Part shown: one piece after another, positions 37,741-45,426 of the stretch
How the letters are laid out: every line of letters begins with the position of its first letter
How positions within the stretch are numbered: position 1 is the first letter of the stretch
Origin: Serpentinimonas raichei
Lineage (GTDB): Bacteria > Pseudomonadota > Gammaproteobacteria > Burkholderiales > Burkholderiaceae_C
DNA length: 64,000 bases
Direction: 5' to 3'
NCBI RefSeq assembly: GCF_000828895.1
Contig: NZ_AP014568.1
Location: 719,699-783,698, forward strand
Notes under the pieces: model-generated
Seen by the model: the letters and a program-made list of their open reading frames with translations, nothing else
Told to the model about the DNA's origin: nothing
Databases searched by the model: none
Position numbers and translations under genes: made by a program

Positions 37741-38916
37741 ATGCAAACGCTGACCGTGCTCGGATCGACCGGATCGATTGGAACCCAGACCTTGGATGTG
37801 GTGGCGCGCCACCCGCAGCGCTACCGCGTCTTTGCGCTCACGGCCCAAGAGCGGGTGGAGGAATTGGCGCAGCAGTGCCAGCGTTTTCAACCGCGCTACG
37901 CGGTCATCGCGCAGGCCCACGCAGACGCCTTGCGCCAGGCCTTGCAGGCACGCGGTGTCGGCGGCACCGAGGTGCTGGGCGGCCCCCAGGCCTTGTGCGA
38001 GGTGGCGGCGGCGCCCGAGGTCGATGCCGTGATGGCCGCCATCGTCGGCGCCGCCGGTTTGGCGCCCTGTGTGGCGGCAGCGCGCAGCGGCAAAAAGCTG
38101 CTGCTGGCCAACAAAGAGGCGCTGGTGCTGGGGGGCGAGTGGTTCATGCAGGCGGTGCGCGCCGGCGGCGCCACTTTGCTGCCGATCGACAGCGAGCACT
38201 CGGCGCTGTTTCAGTGCCTGCCCGAGTCGCCCTTGGTGTGGGCGCAGCGGGTCGAAAAAATCATCCTCACGGCCTCGGGTGGGCCGTTTCGCCAGCGCGA
38301 CCCGGCCAGCTTGGCCAGCGTCACGCCGGAGCAGGCGTGCGCGCACCCGAACTGGGTCATGGGGCAAAAAATTTCGGTCGATTCGGCCACCATGATGAAC
38401 AAGGCGCTCGAAGTCATCGAAGCGCATTATCTGTTTGGGCTGGCACCCGAGCAAATCGAGGTGGTGATTCATCCGCAGAGCGTGATCCACTCCATGGTGC
38501 AGATGCGCGACCGCTCGGTGCTGGCGCAACTGGGCACACCCGATATGCGGGTGCCGATCGCCTACGGCCTGAGCTGGCCCGAGCGCATCGAGTCCGGGGC
38601 CGAGGCGCTGGACTTTGCCCGCATGGGGGCGCTGAGCTTTGAGGCGCCTACGCGCGAGCGCTTTCCGGCCCTGTTTTTGGCTTGGGAGGCGCTGGCTGGG
38701 CCGGTTGGCAGCACGGCGGTGCTCAATGCCGCCAACGAAGTGGCGGTGCAGGCTTTTTTGCAGCGCCGCTTGCGCTTTGACCGCATCCACGCCGTGAACG
38801 CGGGAACGCTGCAAGCCTTGTCGCCCTCCAAGCCCAACGGGCTCGAGGATTTGCTGGCGCTGGATGCGCAGGCGCGCGCGCTGGCGCAGGCGCAGTTACA
38901 GCGCTGGAAAGATTGA
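37741..38916 (+). CDS. dxr: 1-deoxy-D-xylulose 5-phosphate reductoisomerase
   Basis: Second step of the MEP isoprenoid pathway, NADPH- and metal-dependent; target of fosmidomycin. The 391-residue protein begins MQTLTVLGSTGSIGTQTLDV with the nucleotide fold. LLANKEALVLGG, DSEHSAL, TASGGPFR, NKALEVIEAHYLF and HPQSVIHSMVQ carry the substrate and metal residues. In Betaproteobacteria dxr is normally followed at once by rseP. Here an unrelated ABC-export gene set begins 8 bp after the stop, and the dxr stop codon overlaps that gene's ribosome binding site. Confidence 0.98.
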   Translation: MQTLTVLGSTGSIGTQTLDVVARHPQRYRVFALTAQERVEELAQQCQRFQPRYAVIAQAHADALRQALQARGVGGTEVLGGPQALCEVAAAPEVDAVMAAIVGAAGLAPCVAAARSGKKLLLANKEALVLGGEWFMQAVRAGGATLLPIDSEHSALFQCLPESPLVWAQRVEKIILTASGGPFRQRDPASLASVTPEQACAHPNWVMGQKISVDSATMMNKALEVIEAHYLFGLAPEQIEVVIHPQSVIHSMVQMRDRSVLAQLGTPDMRVPIAYGLSWPERIESGAEALDFARMGALSFEAPTRERFPALFLAWEALAGPVGSTAVLNAANEVAVQAFLQRRLRFDRIHAVNAGTLQALSPSKPNGLEDLLALDAQARALAQAQLQRWKD

Positions 38917-38924
38917 GGCCGACA

Positions 38925-40079
38925 GTGAAACGAAGCAAGCTGCTCGTCCCGGTGCTGGTCGCCGGTCTGGTGCTGGTGCTCGCGGCGGGTGCCGCGTACT
39001 GGCGCTTCGGGCACGCCGTGGCGGTGCCGATGGTCGAGGCTGTGCAGGGTAGCGTGGCCCAGCGCGTCGTCGGCCCCGGCACCCTGCAGGCGCGTGTGCC
39101 TGTGACGCTGGCCGCGCGCATCACGTCCACGGTGCAGCAGGTCAATGTGGACATCGGCGACAGCGTCCAGCGCGGTCAAGCGCTCGTGCTGCTCGACGAC
39201 CGCGACCTGGTTGCCAAGCGCAGCGTGGTCGGCGGCCAGCAGGTGGCCTTGTCGCGCAACGTCGATGCGGCCAAGGCGGGCATCGCCAAGGCGCAGGCCG
39301 AGCTCGATCTGGCGCGCAGCAGGCAGCAGCGCGACGTCGAGTTGCTGCGCACCGGTTTCGTTGCGCAGGCCGCGCTCGACGGCTCCAACGCCGCGTTGCG
39401 CGCCGCGCAGGCCAACCTGGACAGCGCGCGCGCCACCCACGCCGCGCGCGCGGCCGACGCGAGCGCGCTGCAGCACGAAGCCCGCCATGCCGACACCGTG
39501 CTGTCGTTCACCCGCATCGCGGCGCCGATGGATGGCGTCATCATCGCGCGCCAGGCCGAGGTCGGTACCACGGTCGTTCCGGGCAGCACGCTGCTGCGCA
39601 TGGTCGATCCGGCCACGCTGTGGGTGGCGATGAGCGTGGACGAGTCGGTGCTCGCCCGCGTGCAGGTCGGCCAGGCGGCGAGCATCCGCCTGCGCAGCGG
39701 CGAGTTGCTGCCGGGCAAGGTCGCGCGCATCACCCACCAGTCCGACGCCGCCACGCGCGAGCTCGAAGTCAACATCGCTTTCGACAAGCCGCCGGCACGC
39801 TTCGCGATCGACCAGGAGGCCCAGGTCTCGGTTGACACCGGGGCGGTGGCGGGCATCGCGGTGCCGCTGACGGCGCTGACGCGCGACCGCGAGGGCCGCC
39901 TAGGTGTGCTGGTCGTGGTGGACGCGCGCGCCGAGTTCCGGCCCGTGCAGACCGGTGCCGCCGATGGGCACCAGGCCCTGGTCACGCAGGGGCTGGCGGC
40001 CGGCGAGCGCGTCGTCGCCGCGGCCGAAGGCGTGAGGGCCGGCATGCGCGTGCGCGCGCAAACCGCGGCCGGCCGCTGA
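38925..40079 (+). CDS. HlyD/RND-type periplasmic adaptor (membrane fusion protein) of an ABC exporter
   Basis: A 384-residue adaptor linking the inner-membrane ABC unit to the periplasm. One N-terminal membrane anchor (about residues 6-25) is followed by a lipoyl/biotinyl-like half (ITSTVQQVNVDIGDSVQRGQ), an Ala-rich coiled-coil hairpin (residues about 90-180), the second lipoyl half FTRIAAPMDGVIIARQAEVG and beta-barrel domains. GTG 38925 has GAGG six bases upstream, formed partly by the dxr stop; a TTG at 38913 overlaps dxr. It is the first gene of the inserted module and would be co-transcribed with dxr. Codon choice (nearly all AAG, GAG, CAG) differs from dxr. Confidence 0.87.
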   Translation: MKRSKLLVPVLVAGLVLVLAAGAAYWRFGHAVAVPMVEAVQGSVAQRVVGPGTLQARVPVTLAARITSTVQQVNVDIGDSVQRGQALVLLDDRDLVAKRSVVGGQQVALSRNVDAAKAGIAKAQAELDLARSRQQRDVELLRTGFVAQAALDGSNAALRAAQANLDSARATHAARAADASALQHEARHADTVLSFTRIAAPMDGVIIARQAEVGTTVVPGSTLLRMVDPATLWVAMSVDESVLARVQVGQAASIRLRSGELLPGKVARITHQSDAATRELEVNIAFDKPPARFAIDQEAQVSVDTGAVAGIAVPLTALTRDREGRLGVLVVVDARAEFRPVQTGAADGHQALVTQGLAAGERVVAAAEGVRAGMRVRAQTAAGR

Positions 40080-40113
40080 GCACCGGGCCCGGGCGCGACG
40101 CAGGAAGCAATCG

Positions 40114-41307
40114 ATGGACCTCGCCCTCAAGGACATCCGCCGCCACATTGGCAAGTTCATCGCCACCATCTTCGGCGTGGCGATGCTGCTGGCCATCGTG
40201 CTGGTGATGAACGGCATCTACCGGGGCAACATCGCCGACGGCGTCTGGCTGATCGACCACACGGCCGCCGAGCTGTGGGTCGTCGAGCGCGGGCGCGGCG
40301 GGCCCTTCAACGAGAGCTCGCGCATTCCGCTGGACAGCCGCCAGAGCGTGGCCGCGACGCCGGGCGTGGCCAAGGCCAGCCCGCTGGTGATCTACTCGGC
40401 GCAGCGCGTGATCGGGGCCCGGGAGCAGCAGTTCACGGTCATCGGCTACGACGTGTTCGGCGGCTTGGGCGGGCCCACGCGCATCGCGCGCGGGCGCGGC
40501 ATCGAGGCGCCGCACTACGAGGTGGTGGTTGACAGCAAGCTCGGCCTCGACCTCGGCGACAAGCTGACCCTAGGCAGCCACGACTACACGGTGGTCGGTA
40601 TCACACAGGGCGCGGTCGATTCCGGCGGCAACCCGCTGCTGTACCTGTCGCTGCCCGATGCGCAGCAGGTGCAGTTCCAGCAGGACAACCGGGCCCTGGT
40701 TGCGGCGCGCGCGGCCAACCTGCAACGCCTGGAACGCGCGGGCTACTCGTCCGAGCAGGCCGTGCGCCTGTTGCCGCTGCTCTCGACCTCGGGCGACACC
40801 ATCAACGCGGTGCTGGTGCAGCTCGCACCCGGTGCCGACGGTGCGCGGGTCGCGCAGCACATGCGCGACTGGCTGTACTTCAACGTTTACACCACCGAAG
40901 AGCAGCGCAATCTGATGCTCGAAGGCCGGCTCGCCCGCATGTCGGCGGTGCTTGGGCTGTTTCGCACGCTGCTGCTGATCGTCTCGATCGTCATCATCGC
41001 GCTCATCATCTACGTGCTGACGATCGAGAAGATCCGCTCCATCGCCACGCTCAAGCTGATCGGCGCGTCCAACTGGGTCATCGTGCGCCTGATCATGGAG
41101 CAGTCGATGGCGCTGACGCTGGCCAGCTTCGCTGTCGCTTACGGCCTGCGCGAGCTGATCGCGCCCGGCTTCCCGCGCAGCCTGGCTTTCCTGGCCCAGG
41201 ATACCGCCATCACCTTCGGCGTGATGCTGGTCGGCGGCGTGCTGGCCAGCGCGATGGCGATCTGGCATGCGCTGCGCACGCCGCCGCAGATGGCGCTCGG
41301 GGGCTGA
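40114..41307 (+). CDS. FtsX/MacB-type ABC transporter permease
   Basis: A 397-residue permease with one N-terminal helix (FIATIFGVAMLLAIVLVMNG), a large periplasmic MacB-like domain (residues about 45-260) and three C-terminal helices, the last block being AITFGVMLVGGVLASAMAIW. The LIVSIVIIALIIYVLTIEKIRSIATLKLIGA region is the typical FtsX coupling segment. AGGAAG precedes ATG. It lies 34 bp after the adaptor and 2 bp before the ATPase, giving a DevBCA-like adaptor-permease-ATPase set. Substrate unknown. Confidence 0.88.
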   Translation: MDLALKDIRRHIGKFIATIFGVAMLLAIVLVMNGIYRGNIADGVWLIDHTAAELWVVERGRGGPFNESSRIPLDSRQSVAATPGVAKASPLVIYSAQRVIGAREQQFTVIGYDVFGGLGGPTRIARGRGIEAPHYEVVVDSKLGLDLGDKLTLGSHDYTVVGITQGAVDSGGNPLLYLSLPDAQQVQFQQDNRALVAARAANLQRLERAGYSSEQAVRLLPLLSTSGDTINAVLVQLAPGADGARVAQHMRDWLYFNVYTTEEQRNLMLEGRLARMSAVLGLFRTLLLIVSIVIIALIIYVLTIEKIRSIATLKLIGASNWVIVRLIMEQSMALTLASFAVAYGLRELIAPGFPRSLAFLAQDTAITFGVMLVGGVLASAMAIWHALRTPPQMALGG

Positions 41308-41309
41308 CG

Positions 41310-42026
41310 GTGGTCGATGCCAAGAGATCGGTCGTCGAGGTCGAGGGCGTGTCCAAGACCTTCGGCAGTGGCGAGACAGCCGTGCAGGCGCTCAAGCCCT
41401 GTTCGTTCGCGGTCCAGGAGGGCGAGCTCGCGGCGCTGCTGGGCCCCAGCGGCTCGGGCAAGAGCACGCTGCTGCTGGCGATCAGCCTGATCCTGGAGCC
41501 GACCACCGGGCGCATCGTGGTGGGCGGGCAGGAGGTCTACAACAACGGCTGGACGGGGGTCGATGACCGTGCCTTCCGCCGCCGCCACATCGGCTTCATC
41601 TTCCAGCAGCACAACCTGATCCCGTTCCTGACCGCGATCGAAAACGTCGCCCTGATGATGCAGTTGAACGGCATCGGCCGGCGCGAGGCGACGCGGCGTG
41701 CGAAGGAACTGCTCGGCTACCTCGAGATCGCGCACCGCGCCGATGCGCTGCCGGCCAACCTCTCGGGCGGCGAGCAGCAGCGCGTGGCGATCGGGCGCGC
41801 GCTGGCCAACGAGCCGCCGCTGATCCTGGCCGACGAGCCCACTGCGGCACTCGACACCGAGCGCGGTACCAAGGTGATGGCGCTGCTGAAGAAGATCGCG
41901 CGCGAGCGCCGCTCGGCGGTGATCACCGTCACCCACGACCACCGCATGATCGAAGGCTTCGACAGCGTCTATCACCTCGACGACGGCGTGCTGGCGCGCA
42001 TGCCGCAGGCGGCGGCCGGGCACTGA
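41310..42026 (+). CDS. ABC transporter ATP-binding protein (LolD/MacB-like)
   Basis: A 238-residue ATPase energising the adjacent permease. Walker A GPSGSGKST at residues 45-53, Q loop FIFQQHNLIPFL, signature LSGGEQQRVAIGRAL from residue 151, Walker B LILADEPTAALD and the H-loop TVTHDHRM. It starts with GTG 41310 just after the permease stop, with the run GGGGGC upstream. It ends 4 bp before the stop of the convergent Crp/Fnr gene. Confidence 0.92.
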   Translation: MVDAKRSVVEVEGVSKTFGSGETAVQALKPCSFAVQEGELAALLGPSGSGKSTLLLAISLILEPTTGRIVVGGQEVYNNGWTGVDDRAFRRRHIGFIFQQHNLIPFLTAIENVALMMQLNGIGRREATRRAKELLGYLEIAHRADALPANLSGGEQQRVAIGRALANEPPLILADEPTAALDTERGTKVMALLKKIARERRSAVITVTHDHRMIEGFDSVYHLDDGVLARMPQAAAGH

Positions 42027-42030
42027 GTGC

Positions 42031-42648
42031 CTATTGCTGGGCAAACTCGAGCAGCGCCTTCGGCTCCACCACCGTCACCCGCCCACGCTCGAGCCGCACC
42101 CAGCCCCTTTGCTCGAAGTTGCCCAGCAGACGGCTGATGAACACGCGCACGCTGCCCAACTCATCAGCCAGGTTCTGGTGTGTGGCATTGACCACCGGGC
42201 CGCGCTGGATCAGCAGCCGCGCCAGCCGCGCGTCGAGCTTGCGGAATGCGACTTCCTCGACCAGCTCCATCACCTCGGCCAGCCGGGCGCCGTACATATC
42301 GAACACGAAGCGGCAAAACGGTGGGTGCCGCAGCATGAATACCTGGAACAAATCGGGCGGGATGCGCAGCAGCGTCACGTCGCTTTCGGCGACGCCTCGG
42401 GCCGCATAGTCGGTTTCGCCCAGCAGGCAGCCGCCCGACAGGATGCAGGCCTCGCCGGGGCTGACGCGGTAGAGCACGATTTCGCGGCCACTGCGCGAGG
42501 TCTTGGTCACGCGCACGCTGCCTTCGAGCACCAGCGGGAAGCCTTCGCACGGCATGTCCTGCTCGAACACCACGCTGCCCGCAGGGGCCCGGCGCAGCGG
42601 TGCCGCGGCCAGCAACTCGGCCAAGTGTGCCGCCGGCAGCTCGGCCAA
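42031..42648 (-). CDS. Crp/Fnr-family transcriptional regulator with paired cysteines
   Basis: About 205 residues. The cyclic-nucleotide-binding-like beta barrel is followed by the long dimer helix and a winged helix-turn-helix (THQNLADELGSVRVFISRLL). Cysteines at 34, 68, 74 and 112 include CILSGGC on the barrel; the first FNR-type iron-sulfur N-terminal cluster is absent. The start is a problem. Homology appears to begin upstream (LLERFPVLAEL), yet only TTG 42648 or rarer CTG codons are available between the preceding TAA and that point, so the N-terminus may start at CTG. It lies 48 bp downstream of the HMA gene on the same strand. Confidence 0.82.
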   Translation of the reverse strand: MAELPAAHLAELLAAAPLRRAPAGSVVFEQDMPCEGFPLVLEGSVRVTKTSRSGREIVLYRVSPGEACILSGGCLLGETDYAARGVAESDVTLLRIPPDLFQVFMLRHPPFCRFVFDMYGARLAEVMELVEEVAFRKLDARLARLLIQRGPVVNATHQNLADELGSVRVFISRLLGNFEQRGWVRLERGRVTVVEPKALLEFAQQ

Positions 42649-42696
42649 TACCGGAAAGCGCTCGAGCAGCAGAGCGCGCGGGAGGGAGTCGATGGC

Positions 42697-42984
42697 TTAG
42701 GCGCTCATCTTGCCGATGGCACAACTTACGTACGACTTGGCCACTGCGGCGGCTGAGCGCAGGCCCTCGACCGAACCCTTCTCGGGGTAGCCCAAGCGCG
42801 CGAGCTTGGCAGCAAACTCGCCGCGCAGTTCCGCCGCAGCCCCGATCTCGACGCTGTCGGTGGCAGGGTCCACGACAACCTGCGTCACCCGTGGATCGGC
42901 GCGCAGCGTTTTCTCGATGGTGCTGGCGCACCCGCCGCACTTGAGGTTTTCGACCTCGAAACGGATGCTGTTGTGGCTGTTCAT
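42697..42984 (-). CDS. Heavy-metal-associated (HMA) domain protein, CopZ-like
   Basis: A 95-residue cytoplasmic protein. The ferredoxin-like HMA fold has the metal site NLKCGGCASTIEKTL with Cys16 and Cys19, then VTQVVVDPATDSVEIG. The C-terminal third (VAKSYVSCAIGKMSA) holds one further cysteine and lies outside the domain. ATG 42984 is backed by AAGGAG six bases upstream; an in-frame start at 43062 would add 26 residues of non-homologous sequence running through a hairpin. It probably binds Cu(I), Hg(II) or a similar soft metal. It is divergent from the secreted DUF302 gene and upstream of the Crp/Fnr gene. Confidence 0.85.
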   Translation of the reverse strand: MNSHNSIRFEVENLKCGGCASTIEKTLRADPRVTQVVVDPATDSVEIGAAAELRGEFAAKLARLGYPEKGSVEGLRSAAAVAKSYVSCAIGKMSA

Positions 42985-43013
42985 GAGCGACTCCTTGAAC
43001 GAAAAGAGGATTA

Positions 43014-43027
43014 AATTGACGACAATT
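43014..43027. promoter_or_regulatory. Palindrome AATTG-N4-CAATT in the HMA/DUF302 divergent region
   Basis: AATTG (43014-43018) and CAATT (43023-43027) are perfect arms in an AT-rich patch, 30 bp upstream of the HMA start. It could be the site of the local Crp/Fnr regulator. The TTG and CAA arms are closer together than in the canonical FNR box (TTGAT-N4-ATCAA). Confidence 0.35.
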
Positions 43028-43044
43028 ATGCATGATTGGTTTGC

Positions 43045-43084
43045 TTGGCTGCGGTCTGCCACTTGGGTGGCAGACCGCAGCCAA
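43045..43084. repeat. Perfect 18-bp inverted repeat (hairpin) in the HMA/DUF302 divergent region
   Basis: TTGGCTGCGGTCTGCCAC (43045-43062) is the exact reverse complement of 43067-43084, separated by TTGG. No T run follows on either strand, so it is not an ordinary terminator. It lies in the leader of whichever gene is transcribed across it, or between the two divergent promoters. Confidence 0.8.
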
Positions 43085-43152
43085 CCCGGCGCCTATCATT
43101 CACCCCGAAGCACCATCAACACGCTTTACCCAAGCCACCAAAGGAAACGTCG

Positions 43153-43701
43153 ATGAACTCCCTGACCGCGCCCCGTTCGATCCGCAAGCCGCTGCTGCAC
43201 AGCGCCGCTTGGCTGCTGCTGGCCATCACCCTGTGGTTGTTCGCCGCGATGGCGAGCGCCCAAGCCCAGACCCAAGCGCCGGCCAGGGCGGCGATGCCTG
43301 CGCTGTTCTTGGAAGACACCAGTCCCAAGGCCTTGGTGCCCACGGTCGAGGCGTTCCGCGAGGCGGTCAGAGCCGCCGGCTGGAGCATACTCGACGTGAC
43401 CAACATGGCCGGCATCCTGTCCGAGCGCGGCTTCACGCTGCACCCGGTGCTGGTGTTCGACGCCTGCAGCGCCAGATACAGCGCTGACCTGCTGTCTAGG
43501 GACGAGACCCGATTCGTCGCGTCGATGATTCCCTGCCGCGTGGCGATCTACCAGACCAGCACCGGCAAGGTCGTGATTTCGCGCATGAACTCGGTCGCCA
43601 TGGCGGGCATGGTCGGCGGCCATGCCGGCACGGTCATCAGGAAGTCGGGCGAAGAGATGGAGCAGATCATCCAGGCCACGCTGAAGAAGCTCGGCTCGTA
43701 A
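43153..43701 (+). CDS. Secreted DUF302-domain protein
   Basis: A 182-residue exported protein. An N-terminal signal peptide (basic RSIRK, hydrophobic WLLLAITLWLFAAMASA) likely ends near AQA at residues 35-37. The mature part matches DUF302: FREAVRAAGWSIL, HPVLVFDAC, IPCRVAIYQTSTGKVVISRMN. Cys105 and Cys128 could form a disulfide or bind metal. AGGA lies seven bases before ATG 43153. Function of DUF302 is not established; it is found near redox, sulfur and metal genes. It is divergent from the HMA and Crp/Fnr genes and is the last gene of the island. Confidence 0.82.
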   Translation: MNSLTAPRSIRKPLLHSAAWLLLAITLWLFAAMASAQAQTQAPARAAMPALFLEDTSPKALVPTVEAFREAVRAAGWSILDVTNMAGILSERGFTLHPVLVFDACSARYSADLLSRDETRFVASMIPCRVAIYQTSTGKVVISRMNSVAMAGMVGGHAGTVIRKSGEEMEQIIQATLKKLGS

Positions 43702-44053
43702 ACAACCGCGTCGCGCGGCCGGTGCTAGGTGTGCAGGCGTGAAGCGCAGCCACGCGCATAGCCTATCGAACGGGCGCAGCCGCTGCCCCGCAGGCCATCG
43801 AGACGCTGCGCGCCGCGCTGGGCGCGCGCCTTGATCGGGCGGGTGTGCGCGCCGTCTTTGCGGTTCAGGCGTTGTTCCCGCTTGCATGCAGTGGCTTGTC
43901 GGCCTTGGATCGGCTTGCATCGCGTTTCAGGGCCAACGTTTTAGGAGCAAAATACAGGAGGATTTATACCAGTGCCCTCGAGCCTGCTCCCTACACCCCA
44001 GCCATGCACCCAGCCTCTGCCTTAACCCAAGCGCGCCCGCCCAGCGCCCCCCC
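43702..44053. other. 352-bp gap at the right end of the island, with a strong Shine-Dalgarno and mini-ORF
   Basis: I see no full gene here. An open plus-strand frame with no homology runs through much of it. Near the right end AGGAGG (43956-43961) precedes GTG 43972 by ten bases and could open a 17-codon ORF ending TAA at 44025, 28 bp before rseP. A weak -10-like CAAAAT (43948-43953) with TTTCAG 17 bp upstream could be a promoter restoring expression of rseP and the genes after it, which the island separated from dxr. Confidence 0.4.
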
Positions 44054-45415
44054 ATGCTGACCATTTTGGCCTTCCTCGTCGCCATCGGGCTGCTGATCGC
44101 GGTGCACGAGTACGGGCACTACCGCGTGGCGGTGGCTTGTGGCGTCAAGGTGTTGCGGTTTTCAGTGGGTTTTGGCAAGCCTTTGTGGAGTTGGCGCTCG
44201 CCACGCAGCGGCACCGAATACGTGGTCGGCATGCTGCCCTTGGGCGGCTACGTGCGCATGCTCGACGAACGCGAGGGCAGCGTGGCGGCCGCCGAGCGGC
44301 ACCTGGCCTTCAACACCCAGCGCTTGCGCGTGCGCACCGCCATCGTCGCCGCCGGCCCGGCGGCCAATCTGCTGCTGGCGGTGTTTTTGTACGCGCTGGT
44401 GTCGTGGATCGGGGTGCCGCAGCCGCAGCCGGTGCTGTCCACGCCCACGCCCGCCTCGCTGGCTGAACGCGCCGGGGTGCGCGGCGGCGAGTGGGTGGTG
44501 GCGCTGGCGCGGGTTGATCAACCGCCGCAAGCGATCGAATCGTTCAGCCAACTGCGCTGGGAACTCACACGCGCCGCGCTGGGGCAGCAGGATTTGCGCC
44601 TGTGGCTGGCCAGCGGCCCCGGCGAACCCGGGCGCGAGGTGCGGCTGGAGCTGTCGCAGGTCGATGTGCGCCACGTCGACGCCAGCTTGTTGCGCCAGAT
44701 CGGCATCGAGGCCCCGTGGTCGGCGCCGCTGCTGGGCCAGCTCACGCCCGAGGGGGCCGCCGCCACCGCCGGCCTGCTGGCGGCGGACCGGGTGCTGCGC
44801 GTCGATGGCCAGCCGGTGCGCGACGCGGCGCAACTGCGCCAGCTCATCCGCCTGTCGGCCGCCGACGGCCAGCCGCGCACGCAGCGCTGGCAAATCGAGC
44901 GCGACGCACGCCAGCTCGAGCTCGAGGTCACGCCGCGCCCCGAGCAGATCGAGGGGCTGTGGGTGGGCCGCATCGGGGCTTTCGTGGGTGCGGCGCCCGA
45001 GATGGCCGAGCGCTCGCTCGGGCCGCTGGAGGGGCTCTGGCAGGGCGTGGTGCGCACCTGGGAGGTCTCGCACCTGTCGCTGCAAATGATCGGCAAGATG
45101 CTGACGGGCCAGGCCTCGCTGCAAAACCTGAGCGGCCCGATCACCATCGCCGACTACGCCGGCCAGTCGGCGGCGCTGGGGTTCACCAGCTACCTGCTGT
45201 TTCTGGCGCTGATCAGCGTCAGCCTCGGCGTGCTCAACCTGCTGCCGCTGCCGGTGCTCGATGGCGGGCACCTGATGTATTATCTGTGGGAAGCCGTGAC
45301 CGGGCGACCGGTGCCCGACGCTTGGATGGATGGCTTGCAGCGCCTCGGCATCGTGCTGCTGCTGGGCATCATGTCGCTGGCCATTTTTAATGATATTGCC
45401 CGTTTGCTGGGCTGA
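44054..45415 (+). CDS. rseP: Site-2 protease RseP
   Basis: Inner-membrane zinc metalloprotease that cleaves RseA in the sigma-E envelope stress cascade. The first helix holds HEYGH (the HExxH site, residues about 20-24). GGYVRMLDERE, two PDZ domains (about residues 125-300, each with a GxxG-type loop), and the third catalytic motif LPVLDGGHL follow before the last helix. ATG 44054 gives 453 residues. It starts the run rseP-bamA-skp-lpxD, normally directly behind dxr. Confidence 0.95.
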   Translation: MLTILAFLVAIGLLIAVHEYGHYRVAVACGVKVLRFSVGFGKPLWSWRSPRSGTEYVVGMLPLGGYVRMLDEREGSVAAAERHLAFNTQRLRVRTAIVAAGPAANLLLAVFLYALVSWIGVPQPQPVLSTPTPASLAERAGVRGGEWVVALARVDQPPQAIESFSQLRWELTRAALGQQDLRLWLASGPGEPGREVRLELSQVDVRHVDASLLRQIGIEAPWSAPLLGQLTPEGAAATAGLLAADRVLRVDGQPVRDAAQLRQLIRLSAADGQPRTQRWQIERDARQLELEVTPRPEQIEGLWVGRIGAFVGAAPEMAERSLGPLEGLWQGVVRTWEVSHLSLQMIGKMLTGQASLQNLSGPITIADYAGQSAALGFTSYLLFLALISVSLGVLNLLPLPVLDGGHLMYYLWEAVTGRPVPDAWMDGLQRLGIVLLLGIMSLAIFNDIARLLG

Positions 45416-45426
45416 GAACGCTTTTC

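Noticed and set aside
43014..43027. Canonical FNR/ANR box in the HMA/DUF302 region
   Set aside because: The TTG and CAA arms are four bases apart instead of eight; I list it only as a palindrome.
43045..43084. Reading the perfect hairpin as a Rho-independent terminator
   Set aside because: No T run on either strand, and no gene ends there; both neighbours point away from it.
42164..43099. A 311-residue minus-strand frame covering the Crp/Fnr and HMA genes
   Set aside because: Composition is shadow-like (Gly/Arg rich) and it lies over two genes with clear motifs and ribosome binding sites.
43702..43960. A degraded gene between the DUF302 gene and rseP
   Set aside because: One frame is open over part of it, but I recognise no domain and see no clear start, so I describe it as a gap.
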